DNA from: Astragalus membranaceus
Lineage: Eukaryota; Streptophyta; Magnoliopsida; Fabales; Fabaceae
Direction: 5' to 3'
Length of the DNA: 64,000 nucleotides
Assembly: GCA_039519185.1 (NCBI GenBank)
Contig: CM076850.1
Location: forward strand, 91,695,471 to 91,759,470
Below are positions 1-10,370 of this stretch, piece by piece. Made by a program: the position numbers and the translations under genes. The notes under the pieces are model-generated. The model saw only the letters and a list, made by a program, of their open reading frames with translations. It searched no databases and was not told where the DNA came from. Numbering within the stretch: the first letter of the stretch is position 1; every line of letters begins with the position of its first letter.

Positions 1-1
1 A

Positions 2-511
2 TTTGAAGAGAGAAATATTAAGAAAGGGATTATTATTAGGGGATGGGCCCCACAGGTTGTGATTTTGGGGCATCCGGCTGTGGGTGCGTTCTTGACGCAT
101 TGTGGGTGGAATTCTATGGTGGAAGCTATAGTTTCCGGGATTCCAATGATTACGTGGCCGGTGCATAGCGATCAATTTTACAATGAAAAGCTGGTAACTC
201 AGGTGAGGGGGATTGGTGTGGAGATGGGTGCAGAGGAGTGGCTTGTCACTGCTTATAGGGAGACAGAAAAGCTTGTGGGTAGAGATCTGATTGAGAAGGC
301 TATGAAGAGGTTGATGGACGGTGGTGATGAAGTCATTCAGATCAAACGACACACTCAAGAGTTTATGAAGAAGGCTAGACAGGCCGTTCAAGAAGGTGGC
401 TCATCTCACATGAATTTAACGGCCTTAATTGATCATCTTAAGCACCGGAGACTTGAGAGACTGCTAGGAGTGAAAATAGGCCAGCCTGACCAATTGGAGC
501 CTTTGGCCTGA
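2..511 (+). CDS. UDP-glycosyltransferase (UGT73-like), C-terminal part, cut by window edge
   Basis: One frame is open from base 2 to the TGA at 509-511, giving the last 169 codons; the N-terminal acceptor-binding half lies outside the window. The plant secondary-product glycosyltransferase (PSPG) box runs from the TGG at 44 (WAPQ) to the CAA at 173 (Gln44 of the box) and contains HCGWNS. This family transfers sugar from UDP-sugar to small molecules in the cytosol, and Gln at the last PSPG position usually goes with UDP-glucose. It is clearly a paralogue of the intact gene at 12033, with the same RGIGVE and LMDGGDE blocks, so the two were probably tandem neighbours before transposons entered between them. 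Its C-terminal tail is longer than that of the second gene. Exact subfamily and acceptor cannot be read from this part. Confidence 0.9.
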   Translation, partial: FEERNIKKGIIIRGWAPQVVILGHPAVGAFLTHCGWNSMVEAIVSGIPMITWPVHSDQFYNEKLVTQVRGIGVEMGAEEWLVTAYRETEKLVGRDLIEKAMKRLMDGGDEVIQIKRHTQEFMKKARQAVQEGGSSHMNLTALIDHLKHRRLERLLGVKIGQPDQLEPLA

Positions 512-2071
512 CCTACATGAGTTCAAGGTCGGACCAAGTTTTTTTTCAAATAGATAATGTCAATGTTTTTTAAGTTTTTTCTCATTTGCAATGTTAGGAC
601 TTTTGATAACTTATAGGAAACCTCATAACATGTGAGAGGTTGCATTACCTACAATCAGTTAGTTATACAAACCTTCAATTTGTTATGGTAGCTGATGCCA
701 CCAATGATTATTGTTTCTGCTGAGATTGAATGGGTAACAAACATTTGATATATGCTATGTATAGATCTTAATAGCGAATTTAATCTTCCCTTTTTATTTT
801 TTCTATAAATTTTTTAATATTCTTTTTCACTTATATCCCTATTAGTTATGACAATTTTTACCTCCGATAAAAGATTCACATTTTTTTATGTAGAGAGGTT
901 TAATGGTAAATTAGACTTCTAATCATTTTTTTAAAGGGTGTGACAAAACTCAGTTTGGTACTATAGTATCGTGCAAAGTCAAAATGCAGTGTGGGGTTTG
1001 AGAGTGTGTTTCACTTGAAGGTATTTTTAGAATATTGGAAGTATGAGGGTGTCCAATGAGTATGGGGTTTGGGTTGGTTTAAAACACTTCTTTTAAATTA
1101 CAAACCCACCGTAGAGGCCCAATGTGTTTGAGGTAGGTTGGGACACACTTATTTGTTATTTGACAAATTCTTAGGTACCCTTTTCAATTAGTTGGGTACT
1201 CCACCTCTAAGGCAAAATGTGATGGTTTTTATTTTGACCAAGTGGAAATCTGATGACTTTTTTTTGACCAAACTGGAAAAATGCACTCACAACTGACATG
1301 TTGGGTGCAACACCCAAATTTTTGTTATGGGTACATTAGTTGTCACTTTGTTATTTTGATTAGTTACAAATTACCCTGATTACGTGTTTTTTTCGATTAT
1401 ATATATCAAATTATTTATTGTGGTCGGTGAAATTTGGTTAGGGGTTTAATTTCTGGCTGGTGTGTATGGAAAGACATCGATTGAGAGAGGTCAGCCATTA
1501 AATGAATTTGAGTATCTCAAAAGATTAGTATCCCCAGTCATCGGAGAGATTGGGGATGATACCTTGAAAAACCAAAAAATTGGTGTGATGTTGCAAAAAA
1601 AAAGACAAGAAATAGGTGTGATAAACGATAAACCAACAAAAGTGGATCTTGATTGACTGCAGTCAATAAAGTACTACTACAACTTTAAAAAAAAAAGACT
1701 ACTATTACCTCAGATCAAGAAAAAAAAGAGACTACTAGTAAATAGTAATTAATCTACCTCGGGACATGGAATTGACTCGGTGCTCTGAGTTTGATTCTTC
1801 CGGTGGATAAACTACGTGTTTGTCGGCGTAGAATTTGATTATAAGCACGAACAGAGATAAGTCCTTCATTGAAAGAATTGAGATACTATATGGGTAACCA
1901 ACTATAGTCAAAAAACTTAAAGAAAATGAGATAGTGCTAAAGTGGGTCCCCCAAACTATGGAAGTATCATCAATTTAATATCCATTAATATCATTCATAA
2001 ATATCATCTTATGTTGTATATATAGCATTAATATATTTTTTATCAAAAACTATCTTAAAATATACATCCTA
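512..2071. other. Intergenic, AT-rich, no supported gene
   Basis: This is the 3' flank of the first UGT followed by AT-rich sequence up to the truncated copia RT. An open stretch at 1462-1656 begins with GTG rather than ATG, is 64 codons long and resembles no family I recognise. I see no RNA gene or recognisable repeat. Confidence 0.5.
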
Positions 2072-2989
2072 AAGGTGTGTAACATCATCAAAGAGTTTGA
2101 GATAAAGGATATGGGGGAAGCTAAGAATATCTTAGGTATGGAGATCAAGAGAAAAGGCAATGGTAAATGGTTAACTGTCACTCAAGAAGGGTACTCCCAG
2201 AAGGTAATTGCTAGATTCAACGTGACTGAGGCTAGAAGTGCAAACATTCCTATTGGGTCTCAATTCAAGTTGTCTCAAGATGATTGTCCTCATTCTGAGG
2301 AGGAAAAGAAACAAATGGCTAAAGTTCCTTATGCTAGCAATGTTGGTAGTCTCATGTATGCCATGGTTTGCACAAGACCTGATCTAGCTTATGCTCTAAG
2401 TCTAGTTAGCAGGTATATGGGAAATCCGGGCGAGCAACATTGGTTAGCGGTGAAATATATCTTGAGATACTTGAAAGGCAGTGAGAAACTGGGTCTAAGT
2501 TACTCCAAGGATGATCAAGATTCAGGTGGAGTAGTTGGGTATGTGGATTCGGACTTTGCAGGGGACAGGGACAAGAGAATGTCTCTAACCATGTATGTGT
2601 TCACATTGTTCGGTAGTACTGCGAGTTGGAAAGCATCATTACAACATGTAGTTGCTCTTTCAACTACAGAGGCTGAATATATAGGTGTAACAGAGGCAAT
2701 GAAAGAAGCTCTATGGTTGAAGAACTTGGTGAATGAGCTAGGCATCAATCAAGAGAGTGTGAAAGTGTTTTGTGACAACCAAAGCGCAATTCATCTTTGC
2801 GAGAATCAGTCCTTCCATGAAATGACCAAACACATTGATACAAGGGTCATTGATACAAGACTCCATTGGATCAAGGATATCATTGCCGAAGGAAGGGTTC
2901 AAATTCACAAAATTCACACGGCACACAACCCGGCGGATTTTATCACCAAGGTTGTGTCACTAGCCAAGTTCAAACTTGTTGAATGTTGA
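2072..2989 (+). pseudogene. Ty1/copia pol fragment: end of RT plus RNase H
   Basis: The frame encodes the C-terminal RT thumb region (NILGMEI, YASNVGSLMYAM, TRPDLAYA) followed by the copia RNase H domain (GYVDSDFAGD, STTEAEY, DNQSAIHL) and the usual end motif NPADFITKVV. The gag, protease, integrase and front half of RT are missing. Upstream of about 2070 the sequence is unrelated, so the element is 5' truncated. An in-frame duplication near 2835-2862 repeats the HIDTR block (HIDTR then VIDTR). The closest type is Tnt1/Tork-like by motif style. A purine-rich tract (AAGGTGGAGA, 3062-3071) just before the LTR is the expected polypurine tract. Confidence 0.9.
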
Positions 2990-3072
2990 TAAAGGCTAAG
3001 TGTGACTTTTGGGTTAAGCAGTTGCTGTCGGTCCAGGATTGAATCTGTCCAAGTGTGTTCCAAGGTGGAGAT

Positions 3073-3986
3073 TGTTGGTGATGTGGCGCACACATGGACA
3101 TTGAAGTGGCAAGTGGATTGATGATGTGGCAAGCTAATTGGTCAACGCGGGTCAATGTTTTCTCTTAGCCTATATTCGCTCTGTTTCTCAGTTTGTTGAA
3201 AGTTTAGCTTTCTGTTTCGTTAGTTCTTTCTTTGTTGTAACTGAATCTTTGATTTCTTGAATTGTAAGCTTGACTTCTGCAATATATAAGCAGATCAAGC
3301 CAGCCTTTTAGGAAGGGATTCTGTTCGAAACAAGAGGGTTTGTGTGAAGAGAAAAAGAAGAGGAACTGAAGAGAGGGTTGAGAGAGGGGAACCAAGAGGG
3401 GTTTTCAGTTTCTGCTTGTAATCAATTCCTTCTCAGTGATTCAATCAACTGGATCCAAGCTATTGCTTGATCCCCCAGATGTAGGTACCAATTGGTGCTG
3501 AACTGGGTCACCAAATCCTGTGTTCTTCTTCTCTAATTTTCTGTTAAAATTGCTTCTGATTCATCGCGATTTCAGTTGCTGAGAATTGGGGAAAATCGTT
3601 GATTCTTCCTCATTCTTGCAATCTGTTTCTTCTGCTGCTGCGTTTGTGTTAATGTTGTTTTATGGGCAGATTCATCTCCTGCTTCTGTTCAGTGGCTTTA
3701 CGCAGATGCGTCTTGCTGCTTCGGTTCTCTTCTGTGTTTATCTGTTGCTGTATTTCCTCTGTGTGCAGGTGTTGTCTTGGATTGTAGGTTCTGTTGTTGC
3801 TGTGTGCAGGTGCTATCTTGGATTGCAGGTTCTGTTGTTGCTGTATTTCTGCTGTGTTGCAGTTGTACTGGTTTTATTTGCAGGTGCTGGGTTGCTGCTG
3901 TTTTGTTCTGTGCAGGTTTTTTTCCTCTTTCGTTGTTGCGTCTTTTGGTCCGCTGCGTGTTCGGTTGCGCATCGAGAAACCCAACA
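3073..3986 (+). repeat. Copia LTR shared by two element fragments
   Basis: It starts TGTTGG directly after the polypurine tract of the RT-RNase H fragment. It ends ...CCCAACA two bases before a primer binding site that leads into a gag gene. A TATA-like ATATATAAG lies near 3282. The second half contains an imperfect tandem repeat of about 47 bp (3761-3850, around TTGGATTGnAGGTTCTG). The outer ends are inferred from the polypurine tract and primer site, since no second copy exists in the window for comparison. The frames crossing it (for example 3586-4014) are LTR shadows. Confidence 0.75.
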
Positions 3987-3988
3987 AC

Positions 3989-4000
3989 TGGTATCAGAGC
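3989..4000 (+). other. Primer binding site (initiator tRNA-Met type)
   Basis: TGGTATCAGAGC is complementary to the 3' end of plant initiator tRNA-Met. It sits two bases after the LTR end, the standard copia arrangement. Confidence 0.85.
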
Positions 4001-4024
4001 GTCCGTTGGGTTGAATCCGCGTTC

Positions 4025-4778
4025 ATGGAGATGGGAAAGTTCAACATCAAAAGGTTTAATGGAAAGAATGACTTCGGTCTTTGGAGAATGAAAATGTGCG
4101 TGATTCTCGGTCAACAAGGACTTGAAGAGGCTCTAGAAGGTGAAAGCAGACTGCCGGTAACGCTATCGGAAAAGGAGAAGAGAGACATTATGAACAAGGC
4201 TCATAGCGTTATAATCTTGTGTTTGGGTGATAAAGTTCTCCGCGAAATTTCAAAAGAAAAAACAGTCGCGGCTATTTGGGCTAAGTTAGAAAGTCTTTAT
4301 ACGGCTAAAACTTTAGCAAATAGGCTTTATCTCAAACAAAGATTATATACGTTCAAGATGAATCAAGGAACCACTATTGGAGATCATTTGGATGATTTCA
4401 ATAGGTTGATTTTGGATCTTGAGAACATAGAAATAAAGATCGAGGATGAAGATCAAGCCTTACTGTTGATTAGATCGTTAGCTATGACTCTCTATCGGAT
4501 ACTCTAATCTATGGAAGGGATTCAATAAGTCTCGAAGAGGTTCAAAGTGCTTTAATGTCCAAAGAACTCTCCCAGAAATCAAGCCATAGGGAAAGTGAGC
4601 AATCCGAGGACCTAATGGTTAGAGGGAGGTCTGAGAAAAGGGAGAACAAGGGTAAGTACAAGTCAAGATCAAAATCAAGACCCAAGCACAATAAGTGTTA
4701 CATATGTGACAAGGAAGGAAATTTTAAGAAGAATTGTCCGGAGAAGAATCAAAAGAAGAAGAAGGAAGTGCTTCCATA
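4025..4778 (+). pseudogene. Ty1/copia gag, frameshifted and truncated
   Basis: The ATG at 4025 starts a typical copia Gag (motifs FNGKNDF, WRMKM, LANRLYLKQ, LEDEDQALLL-like). The frame breaks between about 4480 and 4497 and continues in the next frame from 4498 (DTLIYGRDS, then SLEEVQSAL). The nucleocapsid knuckle reads CYICDKEGNFKKNC, with Asn where the CCHC histidine should be. The coding sequence is then cut at 4778 by a CACTA transposon end. Gag packages element RNA in cytoplasmic virus-like particles; this copy cannot make a full protein. Confidence 0.85.
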
Positions 4779-5425
4779 CACTACCAGAATTTTGGTCATT
4801 TCCGGCGGGCAATTTCCGGCGGATTTAGTCCGCCGGTAAATTACTGGCGGATTTTGGCACGTTACCGGCGGCCTGGATCCCCCAGTATATTACCGACGGA
4901 TTTTACAATGTTACCAACAGATTTTATTTCGACCGTTAAATTACCGGCGGATTTGGTGCACTTACCGGCGGACAGGTTTTACGCCAAATTTAAAAAAACA
5001 ATGCGCCGGTAAATGCAATTACCAGCGGATAATTTCGTCGATTTTAAAACAAATTAAAATAAATCCGTCGGTAATCGCAGTCAAATCCGCCGGTAACAGT
5101 CCGCCAAAAATCCACCGGTAAGCACTATTTTCGGCGGATAGTATTTAAATTTTAAAATTAAAATATCCGTTGGTAATTCAAATATCCGTCGGTAATGCGA
5201 ATGCCCGTTGCAAATCCGCCGGTAAGCAGCAAATTCGCCGGTAACAGACATTTCCGGCGGATTTTGCAAAATAGCCGTTGGCGCCCATTCTCCTATATAT
5301 TCGAACCCCTCCTCACTCCCTCTTCACTCACTCTTCACTCTCTACTCCGAAATCTCTCACTCTTTTCTCCTAAATCTCACTCTTTTCTCCTAAATTTCTC
5401 ACTATTTTCTTCTCAATATCTCGCG
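4779..5425. mobile_element. CACTA-type transposon, one terminus with subterminal repeats
   Basis: It begins CACTACCAGAATTTTGG, the terminal sequence typical of plant CACTA (En/Spm) elements. It is followed by more than a dozen direct and inverted copies of a TTACCGGCGGA-type motif between 4800 and 5270, as expected for transposase-binding subterminal repeats. A TATA-like CTATATATTC near 5293 and a CT-rich leader follow. The element then stops at about 5425, where unrelated MULE-end sequence begins. No opposite terminus or transposase is visible, so this is an end fragment. The three bases before it are ATA, but no partner duplication can be checked. Confidence 0.8.
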
Positions 5426-5654
5426 GTAATTTTTTTTTAATTCATGCTACAGTGATCAACGGTAGATTAAAAAAGCAATAATATGACATTCTTTATGACC
5501 ACAGCATTAGTTTGACATGGCCAACGGTAGATTAAAAAAGCAACATTTTAAGTGATCGTTGTAAACCATTACACCACCACCCTCCACCATACAAGATTTA
5601 TTGTTTTTGTCGAGTACTTATTGTTCTTTTCGAGTATTCCTATTTATACGACCC
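5426..5654 (+). repeat. Extra copy of the UGT upstream region plus MULE end remnant
   Basis: This segment matches 11741-11950, the sequence directly upstream of the intact UGT, almost base for base. It starts with the last bases of a MULE right terminus (...TTCATGCTACAG) and ends at TATACGACCCC. It has a small internal duplication near 5608-5640 (TTTTGTCGAGTA then TTTTCGAGTA) absent from the other copy. No UGT coding sequence follows; the MULE left terminus begins immediately at 5655. Confidence 0.85.
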
Positions 5655-5960
5655 CTGTAGCAAAAAAACCACCCTAGCGCGAATTAATTTTTTTTTAACC
5701 AAAATAACACATATTTTAGATTATTTATCAAACTAAAACACATCTAATTTTTAGTGTAAAAGTCTCCCCCATGAGCCAACGACTTCTCAACTAAGTTTCC
5801 AATTTTTTTTGCGTTTTCTAGCTCAGAAGTCGCCCCCAGGGTCTGAACAGTGTTTTTTTAATTTTTTTTCTTCTTTGTATTAATTTAAATTAAGTTATAT
5901 TAATTAATTTAATTAATTTAGAAAATTAAAATTTATAATTCTAAACTAATTATAAATATT
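5655..5960 (+). repeat. MULE left terminal inverted repeat
   Basis: It is the reverse complement of 11460-11766, including blocks such as CCAACGACTTCTCAACT and TTAATTTAGAAAATTAAA. Both arms carry GAAGTCGCCCCC-type motifs. Divergence is moderate, so the element is not very young. Confidence 0.85.
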
Positions 5961-5964
5961 ATGT

Positions 5965-6288
5965 CGGCAAAATCTTGACCGTTTTTTAGCGTCGGCAAGA
6001 TCTTGACCGTTATTTAGTGTCGGTAATATCTTAACTGTTTATTAGTGTCGGTACTATTCACATATTCACTATTCATTATTCACTATTCACTATTAATTAT
6101 TCATTGTACAATATACACTATGCACGATGCAATCTGGGCCATTGAAATTTGTCGGCAAGATCTGGACCGTCCATCTTTTTTCCGTTGGAAACACCCCACC
6201 ATCTATAAATAGAGACTCTTAGTCTTGTAATTCACCACACCAACACCCTCAATCCTCTTCCGACTCTCTTGCCCCCTTGCACACAAAA
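5965..6288 (+). promoter_or_regulatory. MULE transposase promoter region
   Basis: Four copies of a GTCGGCAAGATCTTGACCGT-like motif occur (near 5962, 5991, 6021 and 6150), plus a run of TATTCACTATTCA repeats. A good TATA box, CTATAAATAGAG, lies at 6203-6214, about 75 bp before the ATG at 6289. The repeats could be transposase or host-factor sites; that role is inference. Confidence 0.6.
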
Positions 6289-9200
6289 ATGGCTCCAGTT
6301 TTTATCACAGTTTTTTACAACGGTGACGTTGAAAACACAAACACAGAGGGTGTTGTTTTTAGGTGCGATAACACATGTCTTCTCAAACTAAAGTCTAAAT
6401 TCACATTAGATAAACTTATGCATGCCATTGAGAGAAAAATCTCTCATGACAATTCAAAATGGTTTCTAGTCTTATCTACCGTTACCCCACAACTCTCACA
6501 ACTGGCCACAAATTGTACGGCGATTTGCATCTAACTTCTAATGATGATGTGGATCTTATGTTAGAACAATTCAAGACATGTAAACACTTAGGTCTATCCA
6601 CACCAGACGTATATGCAGATTTGGTTGATGCGATTCCATCTTCTTCACAATTCACCATACGTTATTCTAAACAAACAGAAACCCCATACACTGACTACAC
6701 TCCATCTACTTACCATAAATACAATCCTTCATCATCCCAAAGTCACATGCCTTATGAAGAACCAGCTCAAACACTTCACCATGAATCCATTCCATTAGCC
6801 TCACAAAACCCTTTTGAAACACCACCCACCTATTAGTATACTTCATGGTGTGCATAACGAAGAAGTTGGCGACTTTAGCAAAAATGAGGATGATATTCTT
6901 CAGCGTGAAGATGCCGAGGAACCAATTGTAGCAACCCCCCACAATACCGTTGCATTCCATGAGCTTGTCCCACATTTTTGTAAACATCACAGCTGACAAC
7001 ACGGAAGCTGATGATGCTGAGTATGGCCATTCCATGGACAGGAACCGCGAGTTAGCCAATGAAGACCCCAACAAACTCCAAAGGCGAATGAAATTTGCCA
7101 CAAAAGAATTAGCCCAACACTTCATCTAGAGGTATCACCTCCACAAATCACTCAACTTCAGAGTCGATGAATCTAGTACAACTAGATGGATCATTTGTTG
7201 TGTTCAAGAAAACTATTTGTGGAGGTGTGTCGTCAGACTCGGTAAAAGGTCTGTCATATGGGAGATTACACAGTTGGAAGAGCCACATACATGTACAACA
7301 ATGACTCTTTCTCAAGATCACCGCCAGCTGACCGCGAACCTCATGTGTGACATCATGCTTCAACTGGTAAAGTCGGATCCGACAATATCTGTGGCCGTGT
7401 TGTTAGCACACATAAGGGCGAGGTACACGTACCAGAGTTCCTACAGAAAGGCTTGGATTGCAAAACAAAGAGCAATCGAGAGGATCTATGGTAATTGGGA
7501 GGAGTCTTACAATAAAGTAACAAGGTGGCTCCGTGCTTTCTCACACTACATTCCAAACAGTGTGTACGACTGAGAGTACAAACCATTCTATGAGAATGGC
7601 CAAGAAGTTGATGGCAAGGGTGTCTTCCACCGCATCTTCTGGAGTTTTGGGTCGTGCATCAAAGACTTCAATTTTTGCAAGCCAGTTGTCTCTATCGATG
7701 GAACATGGTTGTACGGTAGGTACAAAGGATGTCTTTTGTTGGAAATTGCACAAGATGGAAGAAGCAACTGCTTCCCAATAGCATATGCAGTTGTAGAGGG
7801 TGAGACAACTAATGCTTGGTACTTCTTCCTATCCCGTTTAAGAGCATGGGTTACACCCCAGGAGGGTCTCTGTTTGATATCGGATAGACACGAGTCTATC
7901 AAAAGTGTTATTAGGCGTATAGACAGCATTTGGAAGCACGTGTTTTGTATTCGCCACATAGCTTAAAACTTCATGAGACACTTTAAGAACACTTCTGCCA
8001 GGAAAGCTGTGGTCAATATGGGTGAGTATTATTTTTTATAAAAAAACCCTAATATTTTTTTTCATTACTTATTACGTCCTTACCAACATTATGTTTTCGT
8101 GCTTCAGCATACTAAATGACACAAAAATCTGTCAATCACTACAAAGTCAAGATTGGTGATGAAGTGGGTCCTGATGGAGGTGACTTGGGTTGAGGACATA
8201 AACCTAGAACAATGGATGCAGTGGTGCGATGGAGGTCACCGTTGGGGGCACATGACAACAAACCTTGCTAAGTGCATCAATAAAGTGTTCAAGGGCCTGC
8301 GAAATCTCCCTATACATTCTTTGATAGTGTAACATCCTCAAAATAATTAGTAGAATTATTTGGGTGTTAACCCAATTAAAATAATTTAGTACTTAACTGG
8401 TAAATTTATTGAGTGCTAAAATTATTTATTGGTTGTCATCGGATCGTTAACCGGATAATACGGATCAAGGAAGTTTTGGAATCGAAATAAGAGATTTAGA
8501 TCAATATGATAATTGGATCACGTTACCACCTATATATTAAATAAATATATATATATATGTATACGTGTGTGCGTGTGAGTGAAGAGGAGAAAGAATTAAT
8601 TAAAAGAAAAGGAAGAAAAGAAAGAAAGCAGCGAGAGAAGAGAAACAGAGAGAAGGAGAGAAAAGAAAAGAGAAGAGAAAGAAAGGGTGAGGAGAAAGAA
8701 GAGGAAAAAGGGGGAAGTTAGGCTCATCAAAACGACTTCCTTCCAATACAAAAAATGCTCAGCGTTACTTCCTCTTCGTTTTGGTACCAATTTCATGACG
8801 ATCAACTCACTCTCTCTCACTTGGCCATTTTCGTGTTTTGGAGGTTTTGTGGGAGATCCGATTTTGGGTTGGTTTTGAAGGTTTAAGTTCGATTAGGAAC
8901 GAACCCAAGGTGGATTGCTCGAGTATTAAAGTTCGATTGGATGATTGGGAGCTAGTTGGGTGAGTTAGGTTGGAGAAATCACATTTTGGGGTTATGTGTG
9001 AATAGTAGTTTTGGAGGTTGAAGATGATGAATAGTGTCCATGGAAGATTTCGAGGAATTTGGTATTTCGGTCAAAAGAGGTTTCGTGATCGAGTGGGAAG
9101 CTTTGGAAGCCGATTGGGTGTCGCCGGAGCGGGGAGCGTTCGTGTGGCTACTCGGTGATTTCGGCTCGATCGTGGATCACGCGTCAAGGGTGAGTTCTAC

Positions 9201-9573
9201 TCACGTTTAGGATTTTTGTTTTTCGAATTAATTGATTGACCGTTTTATCGCTTTCGCTGGTTTGGAATAATTCTTGATACTGTCTGATTCGGGTTAGGAA
9301 TTGATCGGAGCGAGTCTCGGGTTGAGTCGTGTTGAAATGGAATTTTTAGTGATTTAATTTCGGAAGATTTTGAGTCAAAAACCATTATTTTAAATATGTC
9401 AAATTTTGATGAAAATCGAATGTGTTGAGTCTTTGATTGGATTGGTTGATCGAGTGAGGACGTTGGATATGTTTTTGTACTATTTTGGTGTTAGGATTGG
9501 ACTGGAACAGGTATCGGAATTGGTCGGAACGACGAAAATTGCGAAAACGGGATAAAATACAATGCTGTCAAAA

Positions 9574-9685
9574 GCGCACGACCCGTGCGTCCCAGGCGCA
9601 CGGACCGTGCGTGTCATTCTGCTTCTGTTTTCAAAAATGCATTACAGGGCGCACGACCCGTGCGTATGGGCGCACGAACCGTGCG
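9574..9685. repeat. Four CpG-rich hairpin units in the solo LTR
   Basis: The units CGCACGACCCGTGCG (9575 and 9650), CGCACGGACCGTGCG (9597) and CGCACGAACCGTGCG (9671) are each near-perfect palindromes with loops of one to three bases. They stand out against an AT-rich background. Confidence 0.85.
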
Positions 9686-10157
9686 CTGTGTTCTGCCCAA
9701 ATTTTTCAAACTTGCCCGAAACGATCCCGATCAATTCCAATCCTCTTTTAATCCTTTCCTAACCCTTTTATAATGATATTAGGCTTATAAAGCCATGATT
9801 TTGGGTGTGTTTCAAAAGGGTTTTATAAAATACTTTTGAAGTTGAAATTGTTTCGAAAACCCGAACAATAGTACACGTGTGCGGATATGTTTTATTAATA
9901 ATAAAGCGGACTATGAGTCCTACGTGGTATGGCATAACTGGCGCGGGAAGATTATTATTTATTCGTCAAAACCGGTCTATGATTCACGATATATAAACTA
10001 TATCGAGTTAGGAGACGGCCCAATTCGGGTGGATATATATATATATATATATATTATATCGAGTCTGGGTGACGACCCATGTAGACATACTAGGCGGGGT
10101 AGTCATGCACCCTTACCCTAGGCCTCTTGCAATAGGGAAAGTACTATTGGTAAGGTG

Positions 10158-10370
10158 GTTCACCGGGTATGTAGCGTTCGCGCAGCCGGTGGTGTGTTGA
10201 ATTGTTTGTTGTGCGATTTACCGGGTTTGTAGCGTTCGCGCAGTCGGTATCGTGCTGAGTTATAACAGGTTCGCCGGGTTTGTAGCGTTCGCGCAGTCGG
10301 TAATCTGTTGAAAGTTATATGGTGCGGTTCATCGGGTTTGTAGCGTTCGCGCAATCGATGCCGTGTAAAG
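10158..10370 (+). repeat. Four-copy tandem repeat in the solo LTR
   Basis: GTAGCGTTCGCGCAG recurs at 10171, 10229, 10282 and 10340, spaced 53-58 bp. Each copy is preceded by CACCGGGTTT-like and followed by TCGGT-like sequence. The units between them also align, so this is a degenerate tandem repeat. Confidence 0.85.

Noticed and set aside
1462..1656. 64-codon frame considered as a small gene
   Set aside because: It starts with GTG, lacks a family match and sits in AT-rich flank; chance is sufficient.
3586..4117. Overlapping Cys/Leu/Val-rich frames before copia gag
   Set aside because: They lie in the LTR and leader; the real gag start is the ATG at 4025 after the primer site.
10158..10370. 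CRISPR-like array (15-bp repeats with spacers of about 40 bp)
   Set aside because: Spacers are related to each other, the setting is a plant LTR, and repeats are too short and degenerate.
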